Assembly (NCBI RefSeq): GCF_000716535.1
Contig: NZ_JNWV01000013.1
Span: 62,001-126,000, forward strand
DNA: 64,000 nucleotides
Direction of reading: 5' to 3'
Source: Streptomyces flaveolus
Lineage (GTDB): Bacteria; Actinomycetota; Actinomycetes; Streptomycetales; Streptomycetaceae
Part shown: piece by piece, positions 1 through 9,404 of the stretch
Layout of the letters: every line of letters begins with the position of its first letter
How positions within the stretch are numbered: the first letter of the stretch is position 1
Position numbers and translations under genes: made by a program
The notes under the pieces: generated by a model
The model's input: the letters and a program-made list of their open reading frames with translations, nothing else
What the model was told of the DNA's origin: nothing
Databases searched by the model: none

Positions 1-2
1 GG

Positions 3-854
3 GTGCCGCAGACCGCCGGGCGGCCCGGCCCCGTACGCGGGCGGGGCGCGCTCACCCGGGTCGACGGCTCGCTCCTCCCGGTCGAGTGGACCCTGGTGCC
101 GCTGTCCAGGCCGGGCGGCGACGCGGCCCTGTACGTCTTCCTGCCCCTGGCCGAGCCGGCGCTCGCCGAGCCGGCGCTCGCCGAGCCGGCGCCCGCCGAG
201 CCCGCGCTCGCCGAGCCGGCCCCATCCGGCCGCTGCGTCCGGGACGAGGGGTCGCCGTTCCCGCTCCTCGCGCACCGGCAGGTGGAACGACAGCACCAGC
301 ACGCCCGGACCCTCCAGCACACGGTCCAGGAACGCATCGTGCGAGCCCTGCTCGGTCTGAGCCTCGCACGGCAGGAACTGGGCACGGCGCCCGCGCGGGC
401 GATCGGCCTGCTCCACGACGTCGCCCGCGACACCGAGGAGGCCCTGGCCGGGGTCCGGGAGGTCACCGACGCCCTGAGCCCCGGAGCCCTGCGCGCCGGA
501 GGCCTCCCCGCCGCGCTCGCCGCGCTCGCCGGGCGCTGCCCGGTGCCGATGACCGTCTCGGGGACCCTGGCCGGACGGCTGCCCCGGCTGGTCGAGTCGC
601 ACCTGTATCTCCTCGTCGCGGAGGCCGTCGAGCGAGCCGTGGACAACGGCCGCGCCGGCCGCGTCCGGGTGACCGCCGACCTCGGGACGAGCCTCGTGGT
701 CACCGTCGTGGACGACGGGGCGCCGCCCGTCGGAGCGGCGGACCTGGCGGCGCTGGCCGCCCTGACCGAGCGGGCCGCGGCCCTGGACGGCACGCTGAAG
801 GTGCGGCACACCCCCGGCACCGGAACCACCGTCACGGCGGTCGTCCCGCTCTGA
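3..854 (+). CDS. PAS-containing sensor kinase-like protein, C-terminal part, degenerate kinase core
   Basis: The 5' end lies outside the window; the GTG at position 3 is only the first in-frame start visible. The first ~45 residues (DGSLLPVEWTLVPL) look like the end of a PAS domain. A linker of AEPAL/AEPAP repeats follows (bases ~150-225), then a HisKA_3-like helix and an HATPase-like C-terminus ending GTGTTVTAVVPL. Aligned with the neighbouring kinase's ARDLHDGAQQRL, this protein reads ARTLQHTVQERI, so the phospho-acceptor His is Gln. The N-box reads EAVERAVDNG, and after DDG there is no glycine-rich G1/G2 lid motif. It is probably a catalytically inactive signalling protein; activity on ATP cannot be excluded. 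It converges with the next gene. Confidence 0.75.
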   Translation: MPQTAGRPGPVRGRGALTRVDGSLLPVEWTLVPLSRPGGDAALYVFLPLAEPALAEPALAEPAPAEPALAEPAPSGRCVRDEGSPFPLLAHRQVERQHQHARTLQHTVQERIVRALLGLSLARQELGTAPARAIGLLHDVARDTEEALAGVREVTDALSPGALRAGGLPAALAALAGRCPVPMTVSGTLAGRLPRLVESHLYLLVAEAVERAVDNGRAGRVRVTADLGTSLVVTVVDDGAPPVGAADLAALAALTERAAALDGTLKVRHTPGTGTTVTAVVPL

Positions 855-1025
855 CCGGGCGGCCGTACCCTCGCGCCGTGCCCGCACATCGGCCGGGCCC
901 GGCACGAAGACCGTCACTCGGCCGGTGATGCCGTCCCACGTCGGCGTCCGGGCGCCGTGCGGGCCCGCGCCGCCGCCCGTCGGCGCACGTGTGAAAGCGC
1001 GGGCACGGCACACATGTCCGTCGGT

Positions 1026-2423
1026 TCAGGCCGGTATCGGGATCTGGATCAGGATGGTGGTGCCGCCGCCGGCCGGGGAGTCGATGGCCAGCTTCCCGTC
1101 GAAGGCCGCCACCCGGTCCGCGAGCCCGGTCATCCCGCTGCCGGCGGTGGCCTTGCCGACGCCGCCGACCCCGTCGTCGGCGACCTTGATCCGCAGCACG
1201 TCCCCGAATTCGAGGGTGACGTCGATCCGGGACGCCTGTGCGTGCTTGACCGCGTTCGTCACGGCCTCGGCGACGACGAAGTACGCGTTCGACTCGACGG
1301 TGGAGGAGATCCGCCGCTCGTCCCTGCTCTCGACGACGGTGGGCACCGGGCACCGGGACGCCAGGTCCTGCACCGCCGCCACCAGCCCCTTCACCGTCAG
1401 CACGAGCGGATAGATGCCGGAGGCGAGTTCCCTCAGCTCGTTGATCGCCGTCTGCGCGTTGTCGATGGACTGGTCCAGCAGATCGATCGCGGACGTCTCC
1501 GTGTCCGGGATCAGCTCCCGCGCCAGCCGGAGCCCGATCATCAGGCTCACCAGACGCTGCTGCGCCCCGTCGTGCAGGTCCCGGGCGGTACGCCGGTGCA
1601 CGGCCTCGGTGCTCTCCATGATGCGTCTGCGGCTGTCCTGGAGGGAGGCCGCCATGGTGTTGAAGGAGGTGCCCAGTGCCCCGATCTCGGCCACCCTGCT
1701 GGGCGGCACCCGTACGCTCAGGTCCCCGCCCGCGAGTTCCTGCGCAGCGGCCGCCGCCCCGCGCACCGGCCGTACCACCGCACGGTGCTGGAGCACCGTG
1801 AAGACGGCCACGAGCGCGGTCGACGCCGCGAGTCCTATGGCGGCGGCGAGCACCGCCTGGTGGCTGTTGGTGCCCGCCGCGTCCGTGCGCTCCGCGAGCT
1901 GTGCGCGTTCGTCGTTCATGTAGTCGTGGAACTGGGCCCGCAGGGCGTCGACGCGCTGTTTGCCCTCGGTCGTCTCCTTCAGGCCGGACGCGGCCGGATC
2001 ACCTCGCCTGACCATCTCGACCAGCGGGATCGAGTAGTCGTTCAGGAAGGACTTGACGCCGCGCGTGATCCGCTCGGCGGCGCGCCGCTGTCCCGGGGAA
2101 GTGGTGCTGTCGGTGAACCGCCGCTCCTCCGCGGGCAACGCCTTGCGCGCCGCCTGCCACGGCTGGAGGAACTCCTCCCGCCCCGTGATCACGTAGCCGC
2201 GCTGCCCTGTCTCCAGGTCGAGGAGCAGCTGCTCCATGCTGCCGGCTTCGACGAGGGCCGTCCGGGAGGCGCGCCGGGCCGAGACGGAGCTGTTCGCGTC
2301 GGAGATCGCGAACAGCAGGACGGTGAACGCCACACCGATCAGCAAGGCGAGCAGGCCGCTCGCCGCGACCGTGAGGCTCGTCAGCCCCAGCCGCCGGCCC
2401 GTTTTCTCCTGTCGTGCGCCCAT
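1026..2423 (-). CDS. CHASE3-HAMP sensor histidine kinase (NarL/LuxR-type)
   Basis: This is a 465-aa membrane kinase that would phosphorylate a NarL-type response regulator. It has TM1 at ~13-41, a CHASE3-like extracytoplasmic domain at ~45-185 with the typical LETGQRGYVITG motif, TM2 at ~190-211 and HAMP at ~212-265. The HisKA_3 H-box DLHDGAQQRL carries phospho-acceptor His284. The HATPase domain from ~375 has N-box EAVTNAVKHA and G-box VADDGVGG. The ATG at 2423 was chosen because it directly precedes the first membrane helix; earlier in-frame starts add a basic, non-family extension. No response regulator adjoins it, so the partner is elsewhere (possibly the NarL regulator at 53205-53864, a guess). 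Confidence 0.9.
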   Translation of the reverse strand: MGARQEKTGRRLGLTSLTVAASGLLALLIGVAFTVLLFAISDANSSVSARRASRTALVEAGSMEQLLLDLETGQRGYVITGREEFLQPWQAARKALPAEERRFTDSTTSPGQRRAAERITRGVKSFLNDYSIPLVEMVRRGDPAASGLKETTEGKQRVDALRAQFHDYMNDERAQLAERTDAAGTNSHQAVLAAAIGLAASTALVAVFTVLQHRAVVRPVRGAAAAAQELAGGDLSVRVPPSRVAEIGALGTSFNTMAASLQDSRRRIMESTEAVHRRTARDLHDGAQQRLVSLMIGLRLARELIPDTETSAIDLLDQSIDNAQTAINELRELASGIYPLVLTVKGLVAAVQDLASRCPVPTVVESRDERRISSTVESNAYFVVAEAVTNAVKHAQASRIDVTLEFGDVLRIKVADDGVGGVGKATAGSGMTGLADRVAAFDGKLAIDSPAGGGTTILIQIPIPA

Positions 2424-2679
2424 GTTCCGCCTGCCCGTGAATGGATTGAGACACCTAGAGTGTGCAATGTATCCACGGGCGAGCAGAAGACATGTCCACA
2501 TAGCAGGCGCGGACGCGCGCCCGCGAGATGTGCGCCCGGTGCCGTCGCCTCGTGCCGTCGGCCGGCGGTGCACCGGCTCGAAGCTCCGGCGCGCACGAAC
2601 CCGGCGTGGACCACCAGGCACAGCCCTGCCGAGGGGCCTCCGGCCGTCGCCGGCTGCTCGTCGTGACCGGGGGGCTACG

Positions 2680-2890
2680 TCAGTGCCATGCCCTGACCGC
2701 GGCCGCCGTCGGCGCCGTGGCCGGCTCGCTCGTCCTCTGCGAGGTGCTCAGGCGCCGGGTGCTCGACCGGCCGGATCTCGTCGGCGCCGCGCGCTGTGGG
2801 CCGTAGGCGCGGGCGCCTACTCGGTGGCGGCCGGGTGGCGCCGCCCCAGCGACACGATCGGCGCCGACCCGCTGGTCCTGCCGCCGGTTC
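2680..2890 (+). pseudogene. PAP2-type phosphatase relic (frameshifted)
   Basis: Two short stretches in different frames join into something like the end of a PAP2 (phosphatidic acid phosphatase type 2) membrane protein. CHALTAAAVGAVAGSLVLCE occurs in one frame (~2681-2740) and continues to about 2790. It is followed after a frame change by ALWAVGAGAYSVAAGWRRPS and DTIGAD (2791-2868). The second part resembles the PAP2 signature around a conserved H/R-P-S-D. There is no credible start, and the reading frame is broken near 2788. The assignment rests on pattern memory only. Confidence 0.4.
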
Positions 2891-3573
2891 ACCGCGGCGA
2901 CCGCGCCGGCGGGAAGGGGACTGCCGATGAGCCGGGCCCGCACCGGCAGGTGGATCGTCTCTCGCGGCTCCGGGGCCGCGCGCAGGCCCGCGTGGTCCGA
3001 TGCGGGCCTGCGCGTCGAGCGGCCCGGACTCTCCGTCGCCCGTGGCCTCACCGCTGTCCTGGCCCGCACCGGCCGGGCCCTGCCCGCCCGCACCGGCGGG
3101 CTCCTGGACGCGGGTCCCACTCCGGGACCGGCTGATTCCAGCCGGGCGTCGCTTGCGCGGCGGCCACGCGCCGGCCGCGGACTTCAGCGCCGCGGCCACC
3201 CTCGCCTGCCCGCCCTGCCGCGCCACTGCGACCTGGGGCGCTCACCCGCGGGCGCCGGAAAGCCGGCGGCGGGCAGGCGCTGGGAGAACTCCGTGCCGAT
3301 CGGACGGGCGCAGGACGAGACGCCGACCGCAGCGCACCGGGCGGACCGGGTCCTCAAGCCACATCACCGTGACGTCCCAGGGCGCCGCCGTAGGTGTGAA
3401 CCGCACACGCCGGGACTCGTTCCAGCGCACACCTCAACCGTCACTCGGACCGCCGCGCAAGGTGTCGAGGGGCGCATATCGCGCAAACATGTGATGTCGG
3501 CCCCAGCGGGTCATGTCTACCTTTTCGAGCGAATACATGTCCGCGGTCACGGTCCGTCCCCGAGGAGAGACCC
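2891..3573. other. Intergenic stretch without a recognisable gene
   Basis: Open frames here are the usual high-GC shadows with Arg/Pro/Ala-rich translations and no family motif. The last ~100 bases, including an AT-richer stretch near 3475-3545, presumably hold the promoter of the peptide-transport operon. No specific operator stands out. Confidence 0.5.
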
Positions 3574-5205
3574 ATGCGCGCAGTCACCTATGCCACCTGG
3601 CCGGCCCTCGCCGCGGCCGCGGCCCTCACCCTCACCGCCTGCGGCGGCGGTGGCGGATCGGACGGCGGCGGCAGCGGCGACGCCGTCCTCAGCGCGGTCT
3701 GGGGCGATCCGCAGAACCCGCTGGAGCCGGCCAACACCAACGAGGTGGAGGGCGGCAAGGTGCTCGGCATGATCTTCCGGGGGCTGAAGCAGTACGACCC
3801 CAGAACCGGCAAGGCCGAGAACGCGCTGGCCGAGAGCATCACCACCAAAGACTCGCGGACCTTCACCATCAAGGTCAAGAAGGGCTGGAAGTTCAGCAAC
3901 GGCGAGCCCGTCACGGCCAAGTCCTTCGTCGACGCCTGGAACTACGGCGCGAGCCTGAAGAACAACCAGAAGAACGCCTACTTCTTCGGCTACATCGACG
4001 GCTACGACAAGGTCCACCCCGACAGCGGGAAGCAGACCGCCGACACGCTCTCCGGCCTCAAGGTCGTCGACGACCACACCTTCACCGTCAAGCTCAGCCA
4101 GAAGTTCTCCACGTTCCCCGACACCCTCGGCTACGTGGCGTTCGCGCCCCTGCCGAAGGCGTTCTTCACCGACCACGCCGCCTGGCTGGCCAAGCCGGTC
4201 GGCGACGGCCCGTACACCATCAAGTCGTACACCAAGGGCTCCGAGATGCAGCTGCGCAAGTGGGACGCCTACCCCGGCGCCGACAAGGCCCAGAACGCCG
4301 GTGTGGACCTGAAGGTGTACACCGACAACAACACGGCCTACACCGACCTGCTGGCCGGCAACCTCGACCTCGTCGACGACGTCCCGGCCCAGCAGCTGAC
4401 CAACGTGCACCGGGATCTGGGCAACCGCTACCTGAACACCCCCGCAGGCATCATCCAGACCCTCGCCTTCCCGTTCTACGACAAGGGCTGGAACACCCCC
4501 GGTGCCGCGAAGGTCCGCAAGGGCCTGTCGATGGCGGTCAACCGCGCGCAGATCACCAAGACGATCTTCCAGAACACCCGCACCCCCGCCACCGACTGGA
4601 CCTCCCCCGTCCTCGGCGCGAGCGGCGGCTACCGGAAGGGGCTGTGCGGCGACGCCTGCGACTACGACCCGGCCGAGGCGAAGAAGCTCATCAAGGAGGG
4701 CGGCGGCATCCCCGGCGGCCAGCTCAAGATCACGTACAACGCGGACACCGGCTCGCACAAGGAGTGGGTGGACGCGGTGTGCAACTCCATCAACAACGTC
4801 CTCGGCGACGACAAGGCCTGCGTCGGCTCCCCGGTCGGCACCTTCGCCGACTTCCGCAACCTGATCGGCCAGGACAAGCTGACCGGGCCGTTCCGGGCCG
4901 GCTGGCAGATGGACTACCCGCTGATCCAGGACTTCCTCCAGCCGCTGTACTACACGAACGCCTCCTCCAACGACGGCAAGTGGTCGAACAAGCAGTTCGA
5001 CAAGCTCGTCGACGAGGCCAACGCGCAGACCGACCCGCACCGCGCCGTCCAGCTCTTCCAGCAGGCGGAGGGCGTCGTGCGGGACAACATGGCGGCCATC
5101 CCGCTGTGGTACCAGAACGGCAGCGCCGGCTGGTCCGACCGGCTCTCGCACGTCGCGCTGGACCCGTTCAGCGTCCCCGTCTACAACGAGATCAAGGTCG
5201 GCTGA
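3574..5205 (+). CDS. Peptide ABC transporter substrate-binding lipoprotein (SBP_bac_5, DppA/OppA-like)
   Basis: This 543-aa protein is the extracellular peptide-binding component of the import system encoded downstream. It starts with a lipoprotein signal peptide (MRAVTYATWPALAAAAALTL, then lipobox TAC and a poly-Gly linker), so it should be tethered to the outer face of the membrane. The body matches family 5 binding proteins: NTNEVEGGKVLGMIFRGL near the N-terminus, the YDPRTGKAENALAES region, KKGWKFSNGEPVTAKSFVDA and a C-terminal IPLWYQNG segment. Length is normal for the family. It is first in a five-gene operon, with 5 nt to the next gene. The ligand is unknown. Confidence 0.93.
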   Translation: MRAVTYATWPALAAAAALTLTACGGGGGSDGGGSGDAVLSAVWGDPQNPLEPANTNEVEGGKVLGMIFRGLKQYDPRTGKAENALAESITTKDSRTFTIKVKKGWKFSNGEPVTAKSFVDAWNYGASLKNNQKNAYFFGYIDGYDKVHPDSGKQTADTLSGLKVVDDHTFTVKLSQKFSTFPDTLGYVAFAPLPKAFFTDHAAWLAKPVGDGPYTIKSYTKGSEMQLRKWDAYPGADKAQNAGVDLKVYTDNNTAYTDLLAGNLDLVDDVPAQQLTNVHRDLGNRYLNTPAGIIQTLAFPFYDKGWNTPGAAKVRKGLSMAVNRAQITKTIFQNTRTPATDWTSPVLGASGGYRKGLCGDACDYDPAEAKKLIKEGGGIPGGQLKITYNADTGSHKEWVDAVCNSINNVLGDDKACVGSPVGTFADFRNLIGQDKLTGPFRAGWQMDYPLIQDFLQPLYYTNASSNDGKWSNKQFDKLVDEANAQTDPHRAVQLFQQAEGVVRDNMAAIPLWYQNGSAGWSDRLSHVALDPFSVPVYNEIKVG

Positions 5206-5210
5206 TCCGC

Positions 5211-6134
5211 GTGGGGCGGTATGTGGTCCGGCGGCTGCTCCAGATGATCCCGGTGTTCATCGGGGCCACGCTGCTGATCTTCCTGATGGTGAACGTGCTG
5301 GGCGACCCGGTCGCGGGCCTGTGCGGCGACAAGGCCTGCGACCCGGCCACCGCCGCCCGCCTCAAGCGCGAGTTCGGCCTCGACAGGCCGGTGCTGGAGC
5401 AATACGTGACCTACATGGGCCATGTCTTCACCGGTGACTTCGGCACCGCCTTCAACGGCGAGAAGGTCATCGACCTGATGGGCAGCGCCTTCCCGGTCAC
5501 CATCCGGCTGACGATCGTGGCGATCCTCTTCGAGATCGTCCTCGGCCTCGGCCTCGGCGTCCTCACCGGTCTGCGCCGGGGCCGCCTGCTCGACACGGCC
5601 GTGCTGCTGCTCACCCTGATCGTCATCTCCGTGCCGACGTTCGTCACCGGCCTGCTGCTCCAGTTGCTGTTCGGCGTCGAGTGGCGCTGGATCTCCCCGT
5701 CGGTGTCCCCGCAGGCGGCCTTCGGCGAGCTGATCGTGCCCGGCCTGGTGCTCGCCTCGGTGTCGCTGGCCTACGTCACCCGGCTGACCCGGACCTCCCT
5801 CGCGGAGAACCTGCGCGCCGACTACGTGCGGACCGCGATCGCCAAGGGCCTGCCCCGGCACCGGGTCATCGTCCGGCACCTGCTGCGCAACTCCCTCATC
5901 CCGGTGGTCACGTTCATCGGCACGGACATCGGGGCGCTGATGGGCGGGGCGATCGTCACCGAGCGGATCTTCAACATCCACGGGGTCGGCTACCAGCTCT
6001 ACCAAGGGATCCTGCGCCAGAACACCCAGACGGTCGTCGGTTTCGTCACCGTCCTCGTCCTCGTCTTCCTGGCGGCCAACCTGCTCGTCGACCTCCTGTA
6101 CGCCGTACTCGACCCGAGGATCCGCTATGCCTGA
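5211..6134 (+). CDS. Peptide ABC transporter permease (DppB/OppB-like)
   Basis: This 307-aa inner-membrane permease begins GRYVVRRLLQMIPVFIGATL, a standard OppB/DppB start with the first membrane helix. It carries the BPD_transp_1 domain with several helices and an EAA-like loop (TSLAENLRADYVRTAIAKGL, then P). The GTG at 5211 is the start; the frame is open far upstream only because it overlaps the binding-protein gene. It lies 5 nt after that gene, and its stop overlaps the start of the next permease by 8 nt, indicating translational coupling. Confidence 0.93.
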   Translation: MGRYVVRRLLQMIPVFIGATLLIFLMVNVLGDPVAGLCGDKACDPATAARLKREFGLDRPVLEQYVTYMGHVFTGDFGTAFNGEKVIDLMGSAFPVTIRLTIVAILFEIVLGLGLGVLTGLRRGRLLDTAVLLLTLIVISVPTFVTGLLLQLLFGVEWRWISPSVSPQAAFGELIVPGLVLASVSLAYVTRLTRTSLAENLRADYVRTAIAKGLPRHRVIVRHLLRNSLIPVVTFIGTDIGALMGGAIVTERIFNIHGVGYQLYQGILRQNTQTVVGFVTVLVLVFLAANLLVDLLYAVLDPRIRYA

Positions 6135-7095
6135 GCAACCGCCGTACGAACCCGAGGGCGCCGTCGCCGGGACCGGCACGGGCGGCGCGATGGACCTCGC
6201 GGCGAGCGAGGCCCGCTCCCTGGAGCCGGTGACCGCCGACCCCCAGGGCAAGCCGCGCGGCCTCTGGTCGGACGCCTGGCGCGACCTGCGCCGCAACCCG
6301 GTGTTCATCGTCTCAGGGCTGGTGATCCTCTTCCTCGTGGTCATCTCCGTCCGGCCGTCGCTGATCGCGTCGGGCAACCCCCTCGCGTGCGACCTGGCCA
6401 AGGCGCAGCAGGGCTCACAGCCGGGCCACCCGTTCGGGTACGACGGCCAGGGCTGCGACGTCTTCACGCGCACCGTGTACGGCGCCCGCACCTCGGTCAC
6501 CGTGGGCGTCCTCGCCACCCTCGGGGTCGCGGTCCTGGGCTCCGTGCTCGGCGGCCTCGCGGGCTTCTTCGGTGGCATCTGGGACGCGATCCTGTCCCGG
6601 ATCACCGACGTCTTCTTCGCGATCCCGGTCGTCCTCGGCGGTCTGGTGCTGCTGTCGGTGATCACCAGCAACACCGTCTGGCCGGTGATCGGCTTCATGG
6701 TGCTGCTCGGCTGGCCGCAGGTGTCCCGGATCGCGCGCGGCTCGGTCATCACCGCCAAACAGAACGACTACGTCCAGGCCGCCCGCGCCCTGGGCGCCTC
6801 CAGCTCCCGCCTGCTGCTGCGGCACATCGCGCCGAACGCCGTGGCCCCGGTGATCGTCGTGTCGACCATCGCGCTGGGCACCTACATCTCCCTGGAGGCG
6901 ACCTTGTCCTACCTCGGAGTCGGGCTCAAGCCACCGACCGTGAGCTGGGGCATCGACATCTCCGCGGCCTCGCCCTACATCCGCAACGCCCCGCACATGC
7001 TCCTGTGGCCGGCGGGCGCGCTCGCGATCACGGTGCTGGCCTTCATCATGCTCGGCGACGCGGTGCGCGACGCCCTCGACCCGAAACTGAGGTGA
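6127..7095 (+). CDS. Peptide ABC transporter permease (DppC/OppC-like)
   Basis: This 322-aa second permease pairs with the preceding one. It has a long, acidic, Pro/Gly-rich cytoplasmic N-terminus (~40 residues) before WRDLRRNPVFIVSGLVIL, the first helix. An OppC-type periplasmic loop contains HPFGYDGQGCDVFTRTVYGA, the usual HxxGTDxxGxDxxSRxxxGxR motif in a variant form. The BPD_transp_1 domain follows, with the EAA-like loop QNDYVQAARALGASSSRLLL. The start overlaps the upstream stop. Family and operon position leave little doubt. Confidence 0.93.
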   Translation: MPEQPPYEPEGAVAGTGTGGAMDLAASEARSLEPVTADPQGKPRGLWSDAWRDLRRNPVFIVSGLVILFLVVISVRPSLIASGNPLACDLAKAQQGSQPGHPFGYDGQGCDVFTRTVYGARTSVTVGVLATLGVAVLGSVLGGLAGFFGGIWDAILSRITDVFFAIPVVLGGLVLLSVITSNTVWPVIGFMVLLGWPQVSRIARGSVITAKQNDYVQAARALGASSSRLLLRHIAPNAVAPVIVVSTIALGTYISLEATLSYLGVGLKPPTVSWGIDISAASPYIRNAPHMLLWPAGALAITVLAFIMLGDAVRDALDPKLR

Positions 7096-7104
7096 GTCGT
7101 CGTC

Positions 7105-8079
7105 ATGCTGCTCGAAGTGCGTGACCTGCACGTGGAGTTCCGGACCCGGGACGGGGTCGCCAAAGCGGTCAACGGCGTGTCCTACGGCGTCGACGCGGGC
7201 GAGACCCTCGCGGTGCTCGGCGAATCGGGGTCGGGCAAGTCGGTGACCGCCCAGGCCGTGATGGGCATCCTCGACACACCGCCGGGCCGGATCACCGGCG
7301 GCCAGATCCTCTTCCAGGGCAAGGACCTGCTGAAGCTGAAGGAGAGCGAGCGGCGCCGGGTGCGCGGCGCGCAGGTGGCGATGATCTTCCAGGACGCGCT
7401 GTCGTCGCTCAATCCGGTGCTGCCGGTGGGGGACCAGCTCGGCGAGATGTTCGTGGTGCACCGGGGGATGTCGAAGAAGGACGCGCGGGCCAGGGCCGTC
7501 GAGCTGATGGACCGGGTGCGGATCCCGGCGGCGAAGGAGCGGGTCGGGCAGTACCCGCACCAGTTCTCCGGCGGCATGCGCCAGCGCATCATGATCGCGA
7601 TGGCGCTCGCGCTGGAACCGGCCCTGATCATCGCCGACGAGCCCACCACCGCGCTGGACGTGACGGTGCAGGCCCAGGTGATGGACCTGCTCGCGGAGCT
7701 GCAGCGCGAGTACCGGATGGGACTGATCCTCATCACGCACGACCTGGGCGTGGTCGCGGACGTGGCGGACCGGATCGCGGTGATGTACGCGGGCCGGATC
7801 GTGGAGCAGGCACCGGTGCACGACATCTACAAGACGCCCGCCCACCCCTACACCAGGGGTCTGCTGGAGTCGATCCCGCGCCTGGACGCCAAGGGCCGGG
7901 AGCTGTACGCCATCAAGGGTCTGCCGCCCAACCTCATGGACATCCCGCCGGGCTGCGCCTTCCACCCGCGGTGCCCGATGGCCCGGGACGTGTGCCGTAC
8001 CGACGCACCCGCCCCGCAGCAGGTGGGCGACCACCGGGTGAGTGCTTGCCACTTCTGGAGGGAGTGCCTCGATGTCTGA
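7105..8079 (+). CDS. Peptide ABC transporter ATP-binding protein (DppD/OppD-like)
   Basis: This 324-aa ATPase energises the importer. It has Walker [10 protein letters not shown]-loop [13 protein letters not shown], signature [15 protein letters not shown], Walker [14 protein letters not shown] and the switch His in [15 protein letters not shown]. The C-terminal oligo_HPY extension has [18 protein letters not shown], whose cysteines are typical of OppD/DppD proteins that bind a cluster there. It starts 9 nt after the permease, and its stop overlaps the start of the second ATPase by 8 nt. Confidence 0.95.
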   Translation: MLLEVRDLHVEFRTRDGVAKAVNGVSYGVDAGETLAVLGESGSGKSVTAQAVMGILDTPPGRITGGQILFQGKDLLKLKESERRRVRGAQVAMIFQDALSSLNPVLPVGDQLGEMFVVHRGMSKKDARARAVELMDRVRIPAAKERVGQYPHQFSGGMRQRIMIAMALALEPALIIADEPTTALDVTVQAQVMDLLAELQREYRMGLILITHDLGVVADVADRIAVMYAGRIVEQAPVHDIYKTPAHPYTRGLLESIPRLDAKGRELYAIKGLPPNLMDIPPGCAFHPRCPMARDVCRTDAPAPQQVGDHRVSACHFWRECLDV

Positions 8080-9100
8080 GCCGATCCTGGAAGTCAGCGG
8101 GCTCGTCAAGCACTATCCGCTCACCCAGGGCATCCTGGTCAGGAAGCAGGTCGGTGCCGTCAGGGCCGTCGACGGCGTCGACTTCACCCTCGACAAGGGG
8201 GAGACCCTCGGCATCGTGGGGGAGTCGGGCTGCGGCAAGTCCACGGTCGCCAAGATGCTGGTCAGCCTGGAGCGGCCGACGGCCGGCGCAATCCGGTACA
8301 AGGGCGAGGACATCACCAGGCTCTCGGGCCGGGCCCTGAAGGCCGTACGCCGCAACATCCAGATGGTGTTCCAGGACCCGTACACCTCCCTCAACCCCCG
8401 CATGACGGTGGGCGACATCGTCGGGGAGCCGTACGAGATCCACCCCGAGGCGGCCCCGAAGGGCGACCGGCGCCGCAGGGTCCAGGAACTCCTCGACGTC
8501 GTCGGCCTCAACCCCGAGTACATCAACCGCTACCCCCACCAGTTCTCCGGCGGCCAGCGCCAGCGCATCGGCATCGCCCGCGGTCTGGCGCTGCGCCCGG
8601 AGATCATCGTGGCCGACGAGCCGGTCTCGGCGCTCGACGTCTCCGTCCAGGCGCAGGTCATCAACCTGCTCGACCGGCTGCAGAGCGAGTTCGACCTGTC
8701 GTACCTCTTCATCGCGCACGACCTGTCGATCGTGCGGCACATCTCCGACCGGGTCGCGGTGATGTACCTCGGGCGGATCGTGGAGACCGGCACCGACGCC
8801 GAGATCTACGACCGTCCCACCCACCCCTACACCCAGGCGCTGCTGTCCGCCGTGCCCGTCCCGGACCCGGAGGCCAGGGATGACCGGGAGCGGATCATCC
8901 TCACCGGAGACGTGCCCTCCCCGACGAACATCCCCTCCGGCTGCCGGTTCCGCACCCGCTGCTGGAAGGCCCGCGAACGCTGCGCCGTCGACGTCCCCGT
9001 GCTCGCGGTCCCGGAGCCGTTCCGGCACACGACCGGCCCCACCGCCCACGCCTCCGCCTGCCACTTCGCCGAGGAGTGGACAACCGGGCCTGCCGTGTAG
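8072..9100 (+). CDS. Peptide ABC transporter ATP-binding protein (DppF/OppF-like)
   Basis: This 342-aa partner ATPase has Walker [10 protein letters not shown]-loop [15 protein letters not shown], signature [15 protein letters not shown], Walker [16 protein letters not shown] and the switch region [16 protein letters not shown]. The C-terminal oligo_HPY region contains [19 protein letters not shown]. The start is the ATG at 8072, preceded by a GGAG-rich site inside the end of the previous gene; an earlier in-frame start would add ten untypical residues. It is the last gene of the operon, followed by a hairpin terminator. Confidence 0.95.
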   Translation: MSEPILEVSGLVKHYPLTQGILVRKQVGAVRAVDGVDFTLDKGETLGIVGESGCGKSTVAKMLVSLERPTAGAIRYKGEDITRLSGRALKAVRRNIQMVFQDPYTSLNPRMTVGDIVGEPYEIHPEAAPKGDRRRRVQELLDVVGLNPEYINRYPHQFSGGQRQRIGIARGLALRPEIIVADEPVSALDVSVQAQVINLLDRLQSEFDLSYLFIAHDLSIVRHISDRVAVMYLGRIVETGTDAEIYDRPTHPYTQALLSAVPVPDPEARDDRERIILTGDVPSPTNIPSGCRFRTRCWKARERCAVDVPVLAVPEPFRHTTGPTAHASACHFAEEWTTGPAV

Positions 9101-9315
9101 GGACTTCCTCATCCCGTCCGCGTCCCGATCGTGGGGTGTGCCCCATGGCGGCGGAGGCCGTGCGGCGGGAGAGTGGAGGTGTTCGGTTCGGACGTTCGGT
9201 TCACATGTGATCCGGGCCGTGCCGGATCCCGGCGATCGGACACACCTGACCGCCTAGGACCATGTGTGGCGCAGCGGCCCCGTCCCCCCGGGGGCTGACC
9301 GCCACCTTCCCCGCG

Positions 9316-9350
9316 GTGCGGGCCCGGTGTCTGCGGCACCGGGCCCGCAC
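9316..9350. terminator. Bidirectional hairpin terminator
   Basis: A perfect 14-bp inverted repeat (GTGCGGGCCCGGTG / CACCGGGCCCGCAC) with a 7-nt loop lies between the convergent peptide-transport operon and parB. It could end transcription in both directions. There is no U-tract, as is common in streptomycetes. The rest of 9101-9404 shows nothing else. Confidence 0.75.
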
Positions 9351-9404
9351 CCACGTCGGCCGGTCCGTCGGACAACGGAGCGGGGCGGACCGGGGCCCAC
9401 CGGT

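Noticed and set aside
3547..5151. Long Val/Gly/Leu-rich open frame on the minus strand opposite the peptide-binding protein gene
   Set aside because: It is the antisense shadow of a well-conserved gene, has low-complexity composition and matches no family.
9316..9350. Candidate parS centromere
   Set aside because: A G/C-rich 14-bp hairpin between two convergent stops is better explained as a terminator; only one copy is present.
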